From Clostridia bacterium (lineage in GTDB: Bacteria > Bacillota > Clostridia > Oscillospirales > CAG-272), in contig JAFVOP010000117.1 of the NCBI GenBank assembly GCA_017505745.1, forward strand, positions 1 to 44,705: 44,705 nucleotides of DNA, read 5' to 3'. The notes beneath the pieces are model-generated. The model did not search any database. It was given only the letters and a program-made list of their open reading frames with translations, and had not been told where the DNA came from. Of this stretch, positions 22,601 to 30,984 are shown in pieces. Every line of letters begins with the position of its first letter. Position 1 is the stretch's first letter. The position numbers and the translations under genes were made by a program.

Positions 22601-23992
22601 TCAGGATTCCTGCTTCATCATGTTGAGCACTTCGTAAATGCCTCGCACGGGGACGATCTCAATGCCTTCGCAAATCAGCTTCCGCTTTTCGATATTGCGG
22701 TAGGGCACGATGGCGTGTGTAAATCCGAGGCGCGCCGCCTCCTTTACACGCTGTTCCAGATTGGAGACCGCGCGGCATTCACCGGCAAGTCCCAGTTCTC
22801 CAACCGCGATCAGGTTGTCGGGAATGATGCGGTCGGTCATGGACGAGATGAGTGCCATCGCCACCGAGAGATCGGAGGCCGGCTCGTCCAGCTTGAGTCC
22901 GCCGATGACGTTGAGGTAGACGTCGTTCTGATAAAATTTCAATCCCAAACGCTTTTCCAATACCGCAATGATCAGGCACATGCGATTATAATCAATTCCG
23001 TTGGTGGTGCGACGGGGAGCAGGGAAGGCGGTGGGGGCCACCAAGGCCTGAATTTCGGCAATCAGCGGACGCGTGCCCTCCATCGTGCAAACGGCACAGT
23101 TGCCCGAAATATTCTTCGGTCGGCCTGCCAGCAGCATTTCCGAGGGGTTTTCCACCTCCAAAAGACCTTTATCGGTCATTTCAAATACCCCAATCTCATT
23201 GGTCGAGCCATACCGATTTTTGATTGCGCGGATGATGCGATAGGCTTGCTGGCGCTCGCCCTCAAAGTAGAGCACCGCGTCCACCATGTGCTCCAGCACC
23301 TTAGGTCCCGCAATGCTTCCTTCCTTGTTGACGTGCCCCACCATGATCACCGACATCCCCTTGGATTTGGCGTTGTTGATCAGGGAGAGCGCGGTCTCCT
23401 TTACCTGCGTTACACTGCCGGGGGTGGAATTGACCGATGCGGAATACATCGTTTGGATCGAGTCGACGATCATGACGTCGGGTTGAATCTTTTCGGCTTC
23501 CTTCAAGATGTTTTCAATATTTGTTTCGGTCAGGATGAACAGATTTTTTCCCATGACCCCCAGGCGTTTCGCGCGCAGCTTAAGCTGGCCGCCCGATTCC
23601 TCGCCCGAAATATAAAGTACCTTTCGCGTGCCGCCCAACACGTCGCAGATCTGCATGAGCAGGGTAGATTTACCAATGCCGGGCTCGCCCGAAAGAAGCA
23701 CCACCGAGCCGTGCACCAAGCCGCCGCCCAGCACACGGTCCAGCTCGTTCAGTCCCGTATTCTGACGCATATATTCGGGAATCTCCAGATCCTGAAATCC
23801 CACGGCGCGGTTGTCCCCTAAGGAGGGAATCATGCTTACACGTTTGGCGATCTTTTCCGAGGCTGCCGGTGCGGTTTCCACCACGTCCTCCACAAAGGAG
23901 TTCCATGCGCCGCAGGCCGGGCATTTTCCCATCCATTTCGGCGTTTTGTGCTCGCATTGGGAGCAGATGTAAATTGTTTTCAGACCTTTCAT
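22601..23992 (-). CDS. radA: DNA repair protein RadA (Sms)
   Basis: A 463-residue RecA-like repair ATPase and branch-migration helicase. An N-terminal C4 zinc finger has C10, C13, C24 and C27. Walker A is GEPGIGKST (102-110), and the RadA-specific KNRYG motif follows at about residue 250. The C-terminal half is Lon-protease-like (GGLKLDEPASDLSVAMAL). The start at 23992 is chosen at MKGLK, the usual RadA beginning; an in-frame upstream extension would overlap the promoter region. A perfect consensus promoter precedes it. Confidence 0.96.
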   Translation of the reverse strand: MKGLKTIYICSQCEHKTPKWMGKCPACGAWNSFVEDVVETAPAASEKIAKRVSMIPSLGDNRAVGFQDLEIPEYMRQNTGLNELDRVLGGGLVHGSVVLLSGEPGIGKSTLLMQICDVLGGTRKVLYISGEESGGQLKLRAKRLGVMGKNLFILTETNIENILKEAEKIQPDVMIVDSIQTMYSASVNSTPGSVTQVKETALSLINNAKSKGMSVIMVGHVNKEGSIAGPKVLEHMVDAVLYFEGERQQAYRIIRAIKNRYGSTNEIGVFEMTDKGLLEVENPSEMLLAGRPKNISGNCAVCTMEGTRPLIAEIQALVAPTAFPAPRRTTNGIDYNRMCLIIAVLEKRLGLKFYQNDVYLNVIGGLKLDEPASDLSVAMALISSMTDRIIPDNLIAVGELGLAGECRAVSNLEQRVKEAARLGFTHAIVPYRNIEKRKLICEGIEIVPVRGIYEVLNMMKQES

Positions 23993-24028
23993 GAAACCGC
24001 ACGTCCTTCTTTCTTTCTCGATATTCCC

Positions 24029-24057
24029 ATTATAGCACAAATACCGTGCTTTGTCAA
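24029..24057 (-). promoter_or_regulatory. Perfect consensus promoter of radA
   Basis: On the minus strand TTGACA (24052-24057) and TATAAT (24029-24034), 17-bp spacer, extended TGc. Confidence 0.88.
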
Positions 24058-24061
24058 TCGG

Positions 24062-24790
24062 TTATTGGTCGCGTGCCTCCAGAATCGCGAGGGCAATGAC
24101 AAAGGCCAGTTCCTTTTGATATTCGGGGGTATTTAACTGCTCGGCCTCGGCCGCATTGGAGAGGAATCCGCATTCCACCAGGATCGCGGGGCAGGTGAGA
24201 TGATGCAACAGATAAATATTGCTGCCGGCCGCCTTGGTTTTGCGGTTGTTTTGGGGTTGCAGCACCCGTTGGGCATTGCTTTGGAGGGTGTCGGCAAGCG
24301 TGTGGGACTCTGGATGATGCTTGGAATACCACACCTGCAGACCGCTGTATTGCGGCAGGGGGTACGCGTTCATGTGAATACTGACGAAGATCGCGTTTTC
24401 GGTCTCCTCCGCGATCCTTCTGCGGGCTGCCAGGTCCAAGGCTTTTTTGCGCCCGTGATAGTCGACGTTGCGGTCATAAAGCAAGGTATCCGTTGTTCGT
24501 GTCATAACAACGGTCACTCCGTTGGCGGTCAAAAGATCGCAAAGTTGCTTCGCAATGGCAAGGTTGAGATCCTTTTCATAGATCCCCGATGCGCTGACCG
24601 CGCCTCCGTCCTCTCCGCCGTGCCCCGCATCGATCACCACCGTGATCGGGCGTGGGGCAGAGGTGCTTTGCGAGGTCTGCTTCGGAATTTCAAAGGCTTG
24701 CGCAAAGAAAGAAAACAGGCCTGCCAGAAGTGCCAGCGCCAACACAAACAGAAAAAAACGGGCGGTTGCCGAACGTGCCGAGTGCTCCAC
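24062..24790 (-). CDS. cwlD: N-acetylmuramoyl-L-alanine amidase, CwlD type
   Basis: A 242-residue zinc amidase_3 enzyme with an N-terminal membrane anchor or signal (about 12-32). The zinc set is DAGHGGEDGG, the glutamate in YEKDLNLA, and SIHMN; ILVECGFLSN holds the catalytic glutamate. In spore-formers CwlD cuts the peptide from muramic acid as the first step of muramic lactam formation in the cortex. A GTG start at 24790 is preferred, since GAGGAGG lies six bases upstream, whereas the ATG at 24814 has no ribosome binding site. It ends five bases after radA's -35 box, so radA's promoter lies directly downstream. Confidence 0.88.
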   Translation of the reverse strand: MEHSARSATARFFLFVLALALLAGLFSFFAQAFEIPKQTSQSTSAPRPITVVIDAGHGGEDGGAVSASGIYEKDLNLAIAKQLCDLLTANGVTVVMTRTTDTLLYDRNVDYHGRKKALDLAARRRIAEETENAIFVSIHMNAYPLPQYSGLQVWYSKHHPESHTLADTLQSNAQRVLQPQNNRKTKAAGSNIYLLHHLTCPAILVECGFLSNAAEAEQLNTPEYQKELAFVIALAILEARDQ

Positions 24791-24830
24791 AGGATCCCTC
24801 CTCGCAGTAGACATGGAATAAAACTACTTC

Positions 24831-24859
24831 ATTGTATCGGTAATTCACTTTTTTTATGC
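24831..24859 (-). promoter_or_regulatory. Possible sigma-E-type promoter of cwlD
   Basis: On the minus strand GATACAAT (24831-24838) differs by one base from the sigma-E -10 pattern CATACAnT, and GCATAA (24854-24859) is placed like a sigma-E -35. cwlD is under mother-cell control in Bacillus. The match is modest. Confidence 0.35.
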
Positions 24860-24931
24860 AACAAATGGCGTCGGTTTGCCGAAAATATTCAGTAAATATA
24901 CAATTTTTATGAAGAGATTTGGCGTTATAGG

Positions 24932-24960
24932 TTGACTATTTTGCACTTTTGATGTATAAT
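24932..24960 (+). promoter_or_regulatory. Promoter of the nusB cluster
   Basis: TTGACT (24932-24937) and TATAAT (24955-24960), 17-bp spacer, ahead of a long run of closely spaced genes up to recN and beyond. Confidence 0.8.
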
Positions 24961-25032
24961 GAGTATTATGGATGATTATGCGCTCTTATGTGGCGCGAAG
25001 CGATCAGGAAAGGAAAAAAGGAAAGGTCTGAC

Positions 25033-25455
25033 ATGGCTGCAATGACAAGAAAAGAAGCACGCGAGGAAGTATTCCGCTTGCTGTTTGAAACCGAATTTCG
25101 TAGCGAGGAAAGTCCCGAAGCGATCTATGCACTCTCGGAGGAGGCTCGTGAGATTTCGGAAAACACCTACGTGAAGGAGGCCTATTTTGGCGTAAGAGAG
25201 CATCTGGAGGAGATCGATGAGATGATCACGCGCCATTCGAACGGATGGAAGCCCTCCCGTATCTCTCCCGTTTCCAGATGTGCGGTGCGGCTTTGCATCT
25301 ACGAAATGCGATACCGAACCGATATCCCCAAGGTGGTATCGCTCAACGAGGCTATTGAATTGGTGAAAAAGTTTGACGATCTGAAAATGCGCGCGTTTGT
25401 TAACGGTCTGCTCAACGGAGCCAAGGACGAGATCGAGGCCACGGAAAAAGCATGA
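25033..25455 (+). CDS. nusB: Transcription antitermination factor NusB
   Basis: A 140-residue all-helical NusB protein, which binds boxA RNA with NusE to keep RNA polymerase processive on rRNA operons. The N-terminal TRKEAREEVFRLLFE and the C-terminal IPKVVSLNEAIELVKKFDD and FVNGLLNG blocks are the family hallmarks. The start at 25033 follows AAAGG. It is the first gene of the cluster and overlaps the next gene by four bases. Confidence 0.93.
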   Translation: MAAMTRKEAREEVFRLLFETEFRSEESPEAIYALSEEAREISENTYVKEAYFGVREHLEEIDEMITRHSNGWKPSRISPVSRCAVRLCIYEMRYRTDIPKVVSLNEAIELVKKFDDLKMRAFVNGLLNGAKDEIEATEKA

Positions 25456-26411
25456 AAAAAGCCTGCTTTGTAGGATTTGATACCAGCAATTACACCACGT
25501 CTGCGGCGGTTTGCACCTTCGAGGGCGAGGTGATTGCCAATATCAAAGCTCCGCTTCCCGTGCGCGAGGGCGAATGCGGTCTGCGACAGAGTGACGCCGT
25601 GTTTGCGCACGTGCGGAATCTTCCGGGAGTATGCGAAGCATTGAAAGATGCGGTTCGCCCATACCAAGTATTGGCCGTAGGCTATTCGGCGCGTCCACGC
25701 TCGGCCGAGGGCTCCTATATGCCGTGCTTTTTAGCGGGGCAGGCGGCGGCGCAGGCCTTTGCGGCCGCACTGGACGTTCCAACGTTTGATTTTTCGCATC
25801 AGGACGGTCATATCATGGCGGCGCTTTATTCCTCCGGCCATATGGACGAGTGGATGCAACGTCCGTTTGCGGCTTTCCACGTTTCGGGAGGAACCACCGA
25901 GGTGCTGTCCGTTACACCTCCCGAGGAGGCCTTTTCGGTAGAATTGGTGGGGGAGACCGAGGATCTCAATGCGGGACAGGCAATCGACCGTATCGGTGTG
26001 ATGATGGGCTTGCAGTTTCCCTGCGGCAAAGAGCTGGAGCGCCTGGCGGAGCAGTATTGCGGTGCCTTGCCCAAGCCCCGTATCTGCGTGCGAAACGGAA
26101 ATTGCAATCTTTCGGGATTGCAGAATCTGGCGCAAACGATGTGGGAGAGTGAACGGGATGCTTCCAAGGTGAGCGCCTACGTGCTATCCTTTTTGGGCGC
26201 GACGCTGAAAGCGATGACCGAAGCACTGGATGCGCGATATCCGGACATTCCTATCGTCTATGCAGGAGGCGTTATGAGTAATCGCTATTTGCAGTCGGTG
26301 CTTGCGGCGCGACCGAATACCGGTTTTGCCGAGCCGCAATTTTCCGCCGATAACGCGGCTGGAATTTCTCTGCTTTGCAGAAAAGCGTTTTTGAAAAGCA
26401 ATCCCATTTGA
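25452..26411 (+). CDS. TsaD-like peptidase M22/glycoprotease family protein
   Basis: A 319-residue ASKHA-fold protein related to TsaD, the enzyme that makes t6A on tRNA. The phosphate loop reads GFDTSNYTTSAA at residues 8-19 where true TsaD has GIETSCDET-like residues. The metal pair H116-x3-H120 (HQDGH) is kept. A late VYAGGVMSNRYLQ matches the TsaD GGVxxN region. It is shorter than TsaD. Clostridia often carry this paralogue between nusB and xseA besides a real TsaD elsewhere. Whether it is active is unknown. It overlaps nusB by four bases (ATGA). Confidence 0.8.
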   Translation: MKKACFVGFDTSNYTTSAAVCTFEGEVIANIKAPLPVREGECGLRQSDAVFAHVRNLPGVCEALKDAVRPYQVLAVGYSARPRSAEGSYMPCFLAGQAAAQAFAAALDVPTFDFSHQDGHIMAALYSSGHMDEWMQRPFAAFHVSGGTTEVLSVTPPEEAFSVELVGETEDLNAGQAIDRIGVMMGLQFPCGKELERLAEQYCGALPKPRICVRNGNCNLSGLQNLAQTMWESERDASKVSAYVLSFLGATLKAMTEALDARYPDIPIVYAGGVMSNRYLQSVLAARPNTGFAEPQFSADNAAGISLLCRKAFLKSNPI

Positions 26412-26455
26412 ACCGTGTTGATCAATGGATCTGAAAATACAGAAAGGAGAGCTGC

Positions 26456-27688
26456 ATGGAGCGCACCAAAGGACCGCTTTCGGTCACACAACTCAACGAT
26501 TATCTGAAAATGCTGCTGGACGGTGACCGTGTACTTTCCGACGTTTGGGTGCGGGGTGAGATCTCCAACTTTACGGTCCCGCGATCGGGGCATTTGTACC
26601 TGACGCTCAAGGACGAGGAAGGGCAGGTCCGCAGCGTGATGTTCCGTACCTACGCCATGCGGCTTCCGTTCACGCCAAACGATGGAATGAAGGTCCTGGC
26701 GCACGGGCGTGTATCCCTGTGGGGGCCTTCGGGGCAATATCAGCTTTATATCGACGAGATGCAACCCGACGGCATCGGATCGCTTGCGATGCGCTACGAG
26801 CAGCTTCGCCGTAAGCTGGAGGCAGAGGGGCTCTTCGCCGAATACCGAAAGAAGCCGTTGCCCGCGATGCCGATGCGCATCGGTGTGATCACCTCTCCAA
26901 GCGGGGCGGCGGTTCACGATATCAAAAATATTTTGGGGAGACGTTTTCCTTGCGCCGAGATGATCTTGTTCCCGTCGGCAGTGCAAGGGGTTGAGGCTCC
27001 CGAGCAATTAAAGCTTGGCATTGAATTTTTTGACGCGACCAAGCTTTGCGACGTGATCATTATTGGGCGCGGCGGAGGCTCTGCCGAGGATCTGTGGGCC
27101 TTCAACGACGAAGCTCTGGCGCGTGCGATTGCCGCGTGCTCAATTCCTGTGATCTCTGCCGTTGGACACGAGAGCGATTTTACCATCTGCGATTTCGTTG
27201 CCGATCGGCGTGCTCCTACGCCGTCCGCGGCGGCAGAGCTGGCTGTGCCCGATCGCTTTGAGCTTCTTTCTTGGCTCCACGTGCAGCTTTCACGGATGCA
27301 GACGCTGACTTTGGGGCGGTTGACCCAGGAAAAACGGATCCTGCAGCAAATTGCATCGTCTCCCACGTTCAAGCGTCCCGAAAGGATTCTCGATGCGCCG
27401 CGTCAGCGAGCCGTTGATGTAGAGGAGAGACTGGACCGCGCAATGAAAAAGCGGCTGGAAACACAGGCCGTGCGACTTTCGGAATGGAGTGCTAGGCTGG
27501 ATGCGATGAGCCCGCTTGCGGTGCTTTCCCGCGGGTACGCGTTTGTTTCGGGAATCGAAAAAAATATTACAAGAGCCGCCCAGGTTTCTGTGGGAGATAG
27601 GCTAAGGATACGGTTTGCAGACGGATCGGTATACGCCACCGCAACCGATAGGGAAGGAGTAGAGAAGGATCATGACGAAGAAAAATAA
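26456..27688 (+). CDS. xseA: Exodeoxyribonuclease VII large subunit
   Basis: A 410-residue catalytic subunit of the single-strand exonuclease ExoVII, used in repair. An N-terminal OB-fold (residues about 1-100, with VRGEISNFTVPRSGHLYLTLKD) is followed by the catalytic domain with IGVITSPSGAAVHDI, IIGRGGGSAEDLWAFND and ISAVGHESDFTICDFVADRRA. The coiled-coil that docks small subunits lies at about 265-350, and the C-terminal LSRGYAFV segment closes the fold. The start at 26456 has AAAGGAG. It overlaps xseB by 17 bases. Confidence 0.96.
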   Translation: MERTKGPLSVTQLNDYLKMLLDGDRVLSDVWVRGEISNFTVPRSGHLYLTLKDEEGQVRSVMFRTYAMRLPFTPNDGMKVLAHGRVSLWGPSGQYQLYIDEMQPDGIGSLAMRYEQLRRKLEAEGLFAEYRKKPLPAMPMRIGVITSPSGAAVHDIKNILGRRFPCAEMILFPSAVQGVEAPEQLKLGIEFFDATKLCDVIIIGRGGGSAEDLWAFNDEALARAIAACSIPVISAVGHESDFTICDFVADRRAPTPSAAAELAVPDRFELLSWLHVQLSRMQTLTLGRLTQEKRILQQIASSPTFKRPERILDAPRQRAVDVEERLDRAMKKRLETQAVRLSEWSARLDAMSPLAVLSRGYAFVSGIEKNITRAAQVSVGDRLRIRFADGSVYATATDREGVEKDHDEEK

Positions 27689-27911
27689 AAGTTTTGAGGA
27701 ATCATTGGCGCGATTGGAAGAGGTTTTACAGCTTCTGGAGAGCGGCGATGCCGATCTGAACGAGCTGCTCAAGCTGTACGAGGAGGGCGTGATGCTGATC
27801 CGCACCTGCAATACCCAGCTGGAGCAGGCAGAGCAACGCGTGAAGATGCTGGCGATGCAGCCCGACGGAGGGGTTGCATTGGTGGATTTTGAACAAGTGG
27901 AGGAAAGCTGA
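27672..27911 (+). CDS. xseB: Exodeoxyribonuclease VII small subunit
   Basis: A 79-residue helical small subunit that wraps the ExoVII coiled-coil. The pattern SFEESLARLEEVLQLLESG and LNELLKLYEEGVMLI is typical of XseB. The start at 27672 lies inside the end of xseA with AGAAGGATC ahead. ispA follows by one base. Confidence 0.93.
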   Translation: MTKKNKSFEESLARLEEVLQLLESGDADLNELLKLYEEGVMLIRTCNTQLEQAEQRVKMLAMQPDGGVALVDFEQVEES

Positions 27912-27912
27912 A

Positions 27913-28803
27913 ATGACCGATGAGATTTTGCAACTGATTCTGGATCGCAACGCGACGATGACCGAGAATGCACTCCGCAAATGCTACGCGGAGGACGAGG
28001 ATCTGCAGGTTCTCCTGGATTCCGAGAGATATAGCCTGTTTGCGGGCGGAAAACGGATCCGTCCCTGTCTGACGCTTGAATTCTGCCGCCTGTTTGGCGG
28101 AGAAGATGCCGCCGCGTTGCCCTTTGCATGCGCGGTAGAGATGATCCACACCTATTCGCTCATTCATGACGATCTTCCTTGTATGGATAACGATGACATG
28201 CGCCGCGGAAAGCCAACCAATCATAAGGTGTTTGGAGAGACCACCGCGCTTTTGGCGGGAGACGCGCTACTGACAGGCGCGTTTGAAGTGGCCGGCGCCA
28301 ATGAGGCGGCGGGTGCGGAGGCTTCTGCAAAGGCAGTGGTATATCTTGCTAACTGCGCCGGTCGTTACGGCATGATTGGCGGACAGATCATGGATCTGGA
28401 GGGAGAGAAGAAAAAACTGACCCTCGACCAGCTTCTCAAGCTCCACTCGCTCAAAACCGGTGCGCTGATCAGCGCAGCAGCTGTGATGGGCGCGTTGGCC
28501 GCCGGTGTTTCGCTTACAGATTCCTGCATGGAAGATGTAGTCACCTATGCAGAAAATATCAGGCTCGCGTTTCAGATCGTGGATGATATTCTTGATCAAA
28601 CGGGAGACGCGGCAGAGCTTGGCAAAAACGTGGGTGTGGATGCCGAGCACGGAAAGAATACGTTCCTTTCCTTCTACACAGTGGAAGAGGCGCAGTTTTA
28701 CGCAGATCGCCTGACGCAGGAGGCGGTTGCCGTGATTCGCAAATACCCGGGCTCCGAAACGCTTTGCGCATTGGCAGAGTGGCTGGCAACCCGTAAAAAA
28801 TAA
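27913..28803 (+). CDS. ispA: Farnesyl diphosphate synthase (polyprenyl synthase)
   Basis: A 296-residue all-helical prenyltransferase joining isopentenyl units into C15 diphosphate. The first Asp-rich motif is D86-D-x4-D92 (DDLPCMD) and the second is DDILD at about 223-227; GKRIRPCL and GEKKKLTL-side residues bind substrates. Length and position after xseB are typical of Firmicutes. The start at 27913 has GAGGAAAG ahead. In many relatives dxs follows this gene; here tlyA follows directly. Confidence 0.94.
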   Translation: MTDEILQLILDRNATMTENALRKCYAEDEDLQVLLDSERYSLFAGGKRIRPCLTLEFCRLFGGEDAAALPFACAVEMIHTYSLIHDDLPCMDNDDMRRGKPTNHKVFGETTALLAGDALLTGAFEVAGANEAAGAEASAKAVVYLANCAGRYGMIGGQIMDLEGEKKKLTLDQLLKLHSLKTGALISAAAVMGALAAGVSLTDSCMEDVVTYAENIRLAFQIVDDILDQTGDAAELGKNVGVDAEHGKNTFLSFYTVEEAQFYADRLTQEAVAVIRKYPGSETLCALAEWLATRKK

Positions 28804-28806
28804 GGG

Positions 28807-29601
28807 ATGAGAGCCGATCTTTATTTGGTGGAGAAGGGATACGTTCAAAGTCGCCAGCGCGCACGCGTGCTGATTGAGAGCGGATGTGTAACGGTAGACG
28901 GGCGCGCGATCACAAAACCCGCGGCTTCGATTTTGGAAGAAGAACACAACGTGGAGATTCATGACGCGATCCGCTACGTTGGGCGTGGGGGATTGAAGCT
29001 GGAGGCTGCGTTACAAGCTTTTCAAATCGACGTTTGCGGAAAGCGAGCCCTGGATATCGGGGCCTCGACCGGTGGTTTTACCGATTGCTTGCTTCAACAC
29101 GGAGCCGCCTCGGTATATGCCGTGGATGCGGGCGTTGGCCAGCTTGCCAAATGCCTGTTGGAGGACCCGAGAGTAGTATCCCTGGAGCATAAAAATGCGC
29201 GAGAGCTTTCTCTTGCCGATATTGGAGGCATTCGTGCCGAGATTCTTGTGATGGATGTTTCCTTTATTTCCGCAACCTATATTTTACCGCAATTTCCAAG
29301 TCTGCTTACGGAGCGCGGCGACGCCGTGGTGTTGATCAAGCCGCAGTTTGAGGTTGGACGAGCCATGCTGGGAAAAGGGGGGATCGTAAAGGATCCCAAA
29401 GCCCACCGCTATGCGATCGAGCGCGTATTGGATTCGGGAGCCTCGGTTGGCTTGGTTCCAATTGGATTACTCCCGTCGCCCATCGTGGGAGGGGACGGAA
29501 ACCGCGAATTTTTGATTCATTTTACACGTCAAAGCACCGGCGTGACACGTGTGACCGAGCAGGATCTGCTCCGGGTCACCTCTACGCGCACGTCACTTTG
29601 A
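28807..29601 (+). CDS. tlyA: TlyA family 2'-O-methyltransferase (S4 and FtsJ domains)
   Basis: A 264-residue protein with an N-terminal S4 RNA-binding domain (about 1-60) and a FtsJ-like SAM domain whose motif I is ALDIGASTGGFTDCLL. In mycobacteria TlyA methylates 16S and 23S rRNA at cytidine ribose and controls capreomycin sensitivity; the older name hemolysin A is misleading. It starts four bases after ispA and lacks its own promoter. The enzyme likely modifies rRNA here too, but the site is not provable from sequence. Confidence 0.92.
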   Translation: MRADLYLVEKGYVQSRQRARVLIESGCVTVDGRAITKPAASILEEEHNVEIHDAIRYVGRGGLKLEAALQAFQIDVCGKRALDIGASTGGFTDCLLQHGAASVYAVDAGVGQLAKCLLEDPRVVSLEHKNARELSLADIGGIRAEILVMDVSFISATYILPQFPSLLTERGDAVVLIKPQFEVGRAMLGKGGIVKDPKAHRYAIERVLDSGASVGLVPIGLLPSPIVGGDGNREFLIHFTRQSTGVTRVTEQDLLRVTSTRTSL

Positions 29602-29611
29602 AGGAGTTCAT

Positions 29612-30487
29612 ATGCTGAAAATTGCACTGATTACCAACTTTAATATCTTTGAAAAAGCAAACGTAGCCGTCAACGTGGCAAGTCGTTTGATGCAGGAGGG
29701 ATGCGAGATCCTGATTGCGGCATTCAACCGGGAAAAGCTGATGCGGATCCACAAAAACCGCGAGGAGTTTCGGTATTTGCCGCTGGAGTCCATGTATGCC
29801 GAAGCCGATATTTTGATCGTGCTTGGAGGCGACGGAACCATTCTTGAGGCCGCGCGCCGTGCCGCACACCGCGGGACACCGATTTTGGGAATCAATCTCG
29901 GACGTCTCGGATACATGGCAGAGCTCGAAATGGGTGAGCTGGATCAGCTTTCCCGTTTGGTTACGGGCGAGTATGAGCTGGAGCAACGCTCCATGCTTCG
30001 CGTAGAGCTTTACGCGGACAATGAGCTTCGATCCTTCTGTTACGCGCTCAACGATGCCGTGATCTCTAACGGCTCGGTCTCGCGTATGATCGATCTGGAG
30101 CTTTCCGAGGGCGGAGTGCCCGTAACGACCTACCGTGCCGACGGATTGATCGTTGCCACCCCCACGGGCTCCACGGCATACTCGATGTCTGCGGGGGGAG
30201 CTTTGGTCGACCCGCGGGTTCCTTGCTTTTGCGTCACTCCCATCTGCCCGCACTCCTTCATCGCGCGCCCGATGATCTTCCCGGATTCGTCTGTTTTGGA
30301 GGTGCGCAATATCTGTGCGCGTGAAAAGATGCTTTACCTGACGGTGGACGGAAGAATGAATTTTGAACTCTACCGCAACCAAGTGGTTCGGGTTACCAAA
30401 TCGGATCTGCAAACGAATTTGATCCGCTTAAAGCACTCGGGTTTTTATCGTAAGCTGCGGCAGAAAATGACCGATTCAAAGGTGTGA
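29612..30487 (+). CDS. nadK: NAD kinase
   Basis: A 291-residue kinase making NADP from NAD. The diagnostic GGDGT is at residues 72-76, followed by NLGRLGYMAE, and the second site DGLIVATPTGSTAYSMSAGG is present. Start at 29612 follows AAGGAG, ten bases after tlyA. Position between tlyA and argR is the usual one in Firmicutes. Confidence 0.95.
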   Translation: MLKIALITNFNIFEKANVAVNVASRLMQEGCEILIAAFNREKLMRIHKNREEFRYLPLESMYAEADILIVLGGDGTILEAARRAAHRGTPILGINLGRLGYMAELEMGELDQLSRLVTGEYELEQRSMLRVELYADNELRSFCYALNDAVISNGSVSRMIDLELSEGGVPVTTYRADGLIVATPTGSTAYSMSAGGALVDPRVPCFCVTPICPHSFIARPMIFPDSSVLEVRNICAREKMLYLTVDGRMNFELYRNQVVRVTKSDLQTNLIRLKHSGFYRKLRQKMTDSKV

Positions 30488-30523
30488 TGCGGTCAAATAT
30501 TCGAATGGAAAGAGCATAAAGAT

Positions 30524-30979
30524 ATGAAGAAGAACAGACAGGAAAAAATGTTGGAGCTGATCTCCGATTATGAGATCGAAACGCAGGACGAGCTGATTGA
30601 GCGCTTGCGGGCGCATGGCTATAATGTGACCCAGGCAACGGTTTCGCGCGATATCCGCGCTTTGAAGATCTCCAAAATGACCACCGGAAAGGGCACCTAC
30701 CGTTACGTATTGCCCGGTGGACAGAGCGATCTTACCGGAAGCATGAATTTCGGCAGTACACTCACCGATTCAATCGTTAGTGTGGATTATGCGCTTAATA
30801 CCGTAGTTCTCAAAACCTACTCGGGTATGGCCCAGGCGGTAGCGGTTGGGATTGACGGGATGCATCAGCCGCAGATCCTTGGATGCGTTGCGGGGGACGA
30901 TACGATTCTCATCGTATCCAGAAATGAAGCCAGCGCATGTGAAATTGCTGAATATTTCCGCAATATGCGCCAGAAATAA
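30524..30979 (+). CDS. argR: Arginine repressor
   Basis: A 151-residue regulator with an N-terminal winged helix (KMLELISDYEIETQDELIERL, with the recognition helix in VTQATVSRDIRAL) and a C-terminal hexamer and arginine-binding domain (about 80-151, with GDDTILIV). It represses arginine synthesis when arginine is present. It lies six bases before recN, the normal arrangement in Gram-positive bacteria, and does not imply that recN answers to arginine. Confidence 0.95.
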   Translation: MKKNRQEKMLELISDYEIETQDELIERLRAHGYNVTQATVSRDIRALKISKMTTGKGTYRYVLPGGQSDLTGSMNFGSTLTDSIVSVDYALNTVVLKTYSGMAQAVAVGIDGMHQPQILGCVAGDDTILIVSRNEASACEIAEYFRNMRQK

Positions 30980-30984
30980 CCGTC

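Noticed and set aside
22550-23821. 423-residue plus-strand ORF opposite radA
   Set aside because: Begins inside a perfect terminator and mirrors radA codon positions; no motif is visible.
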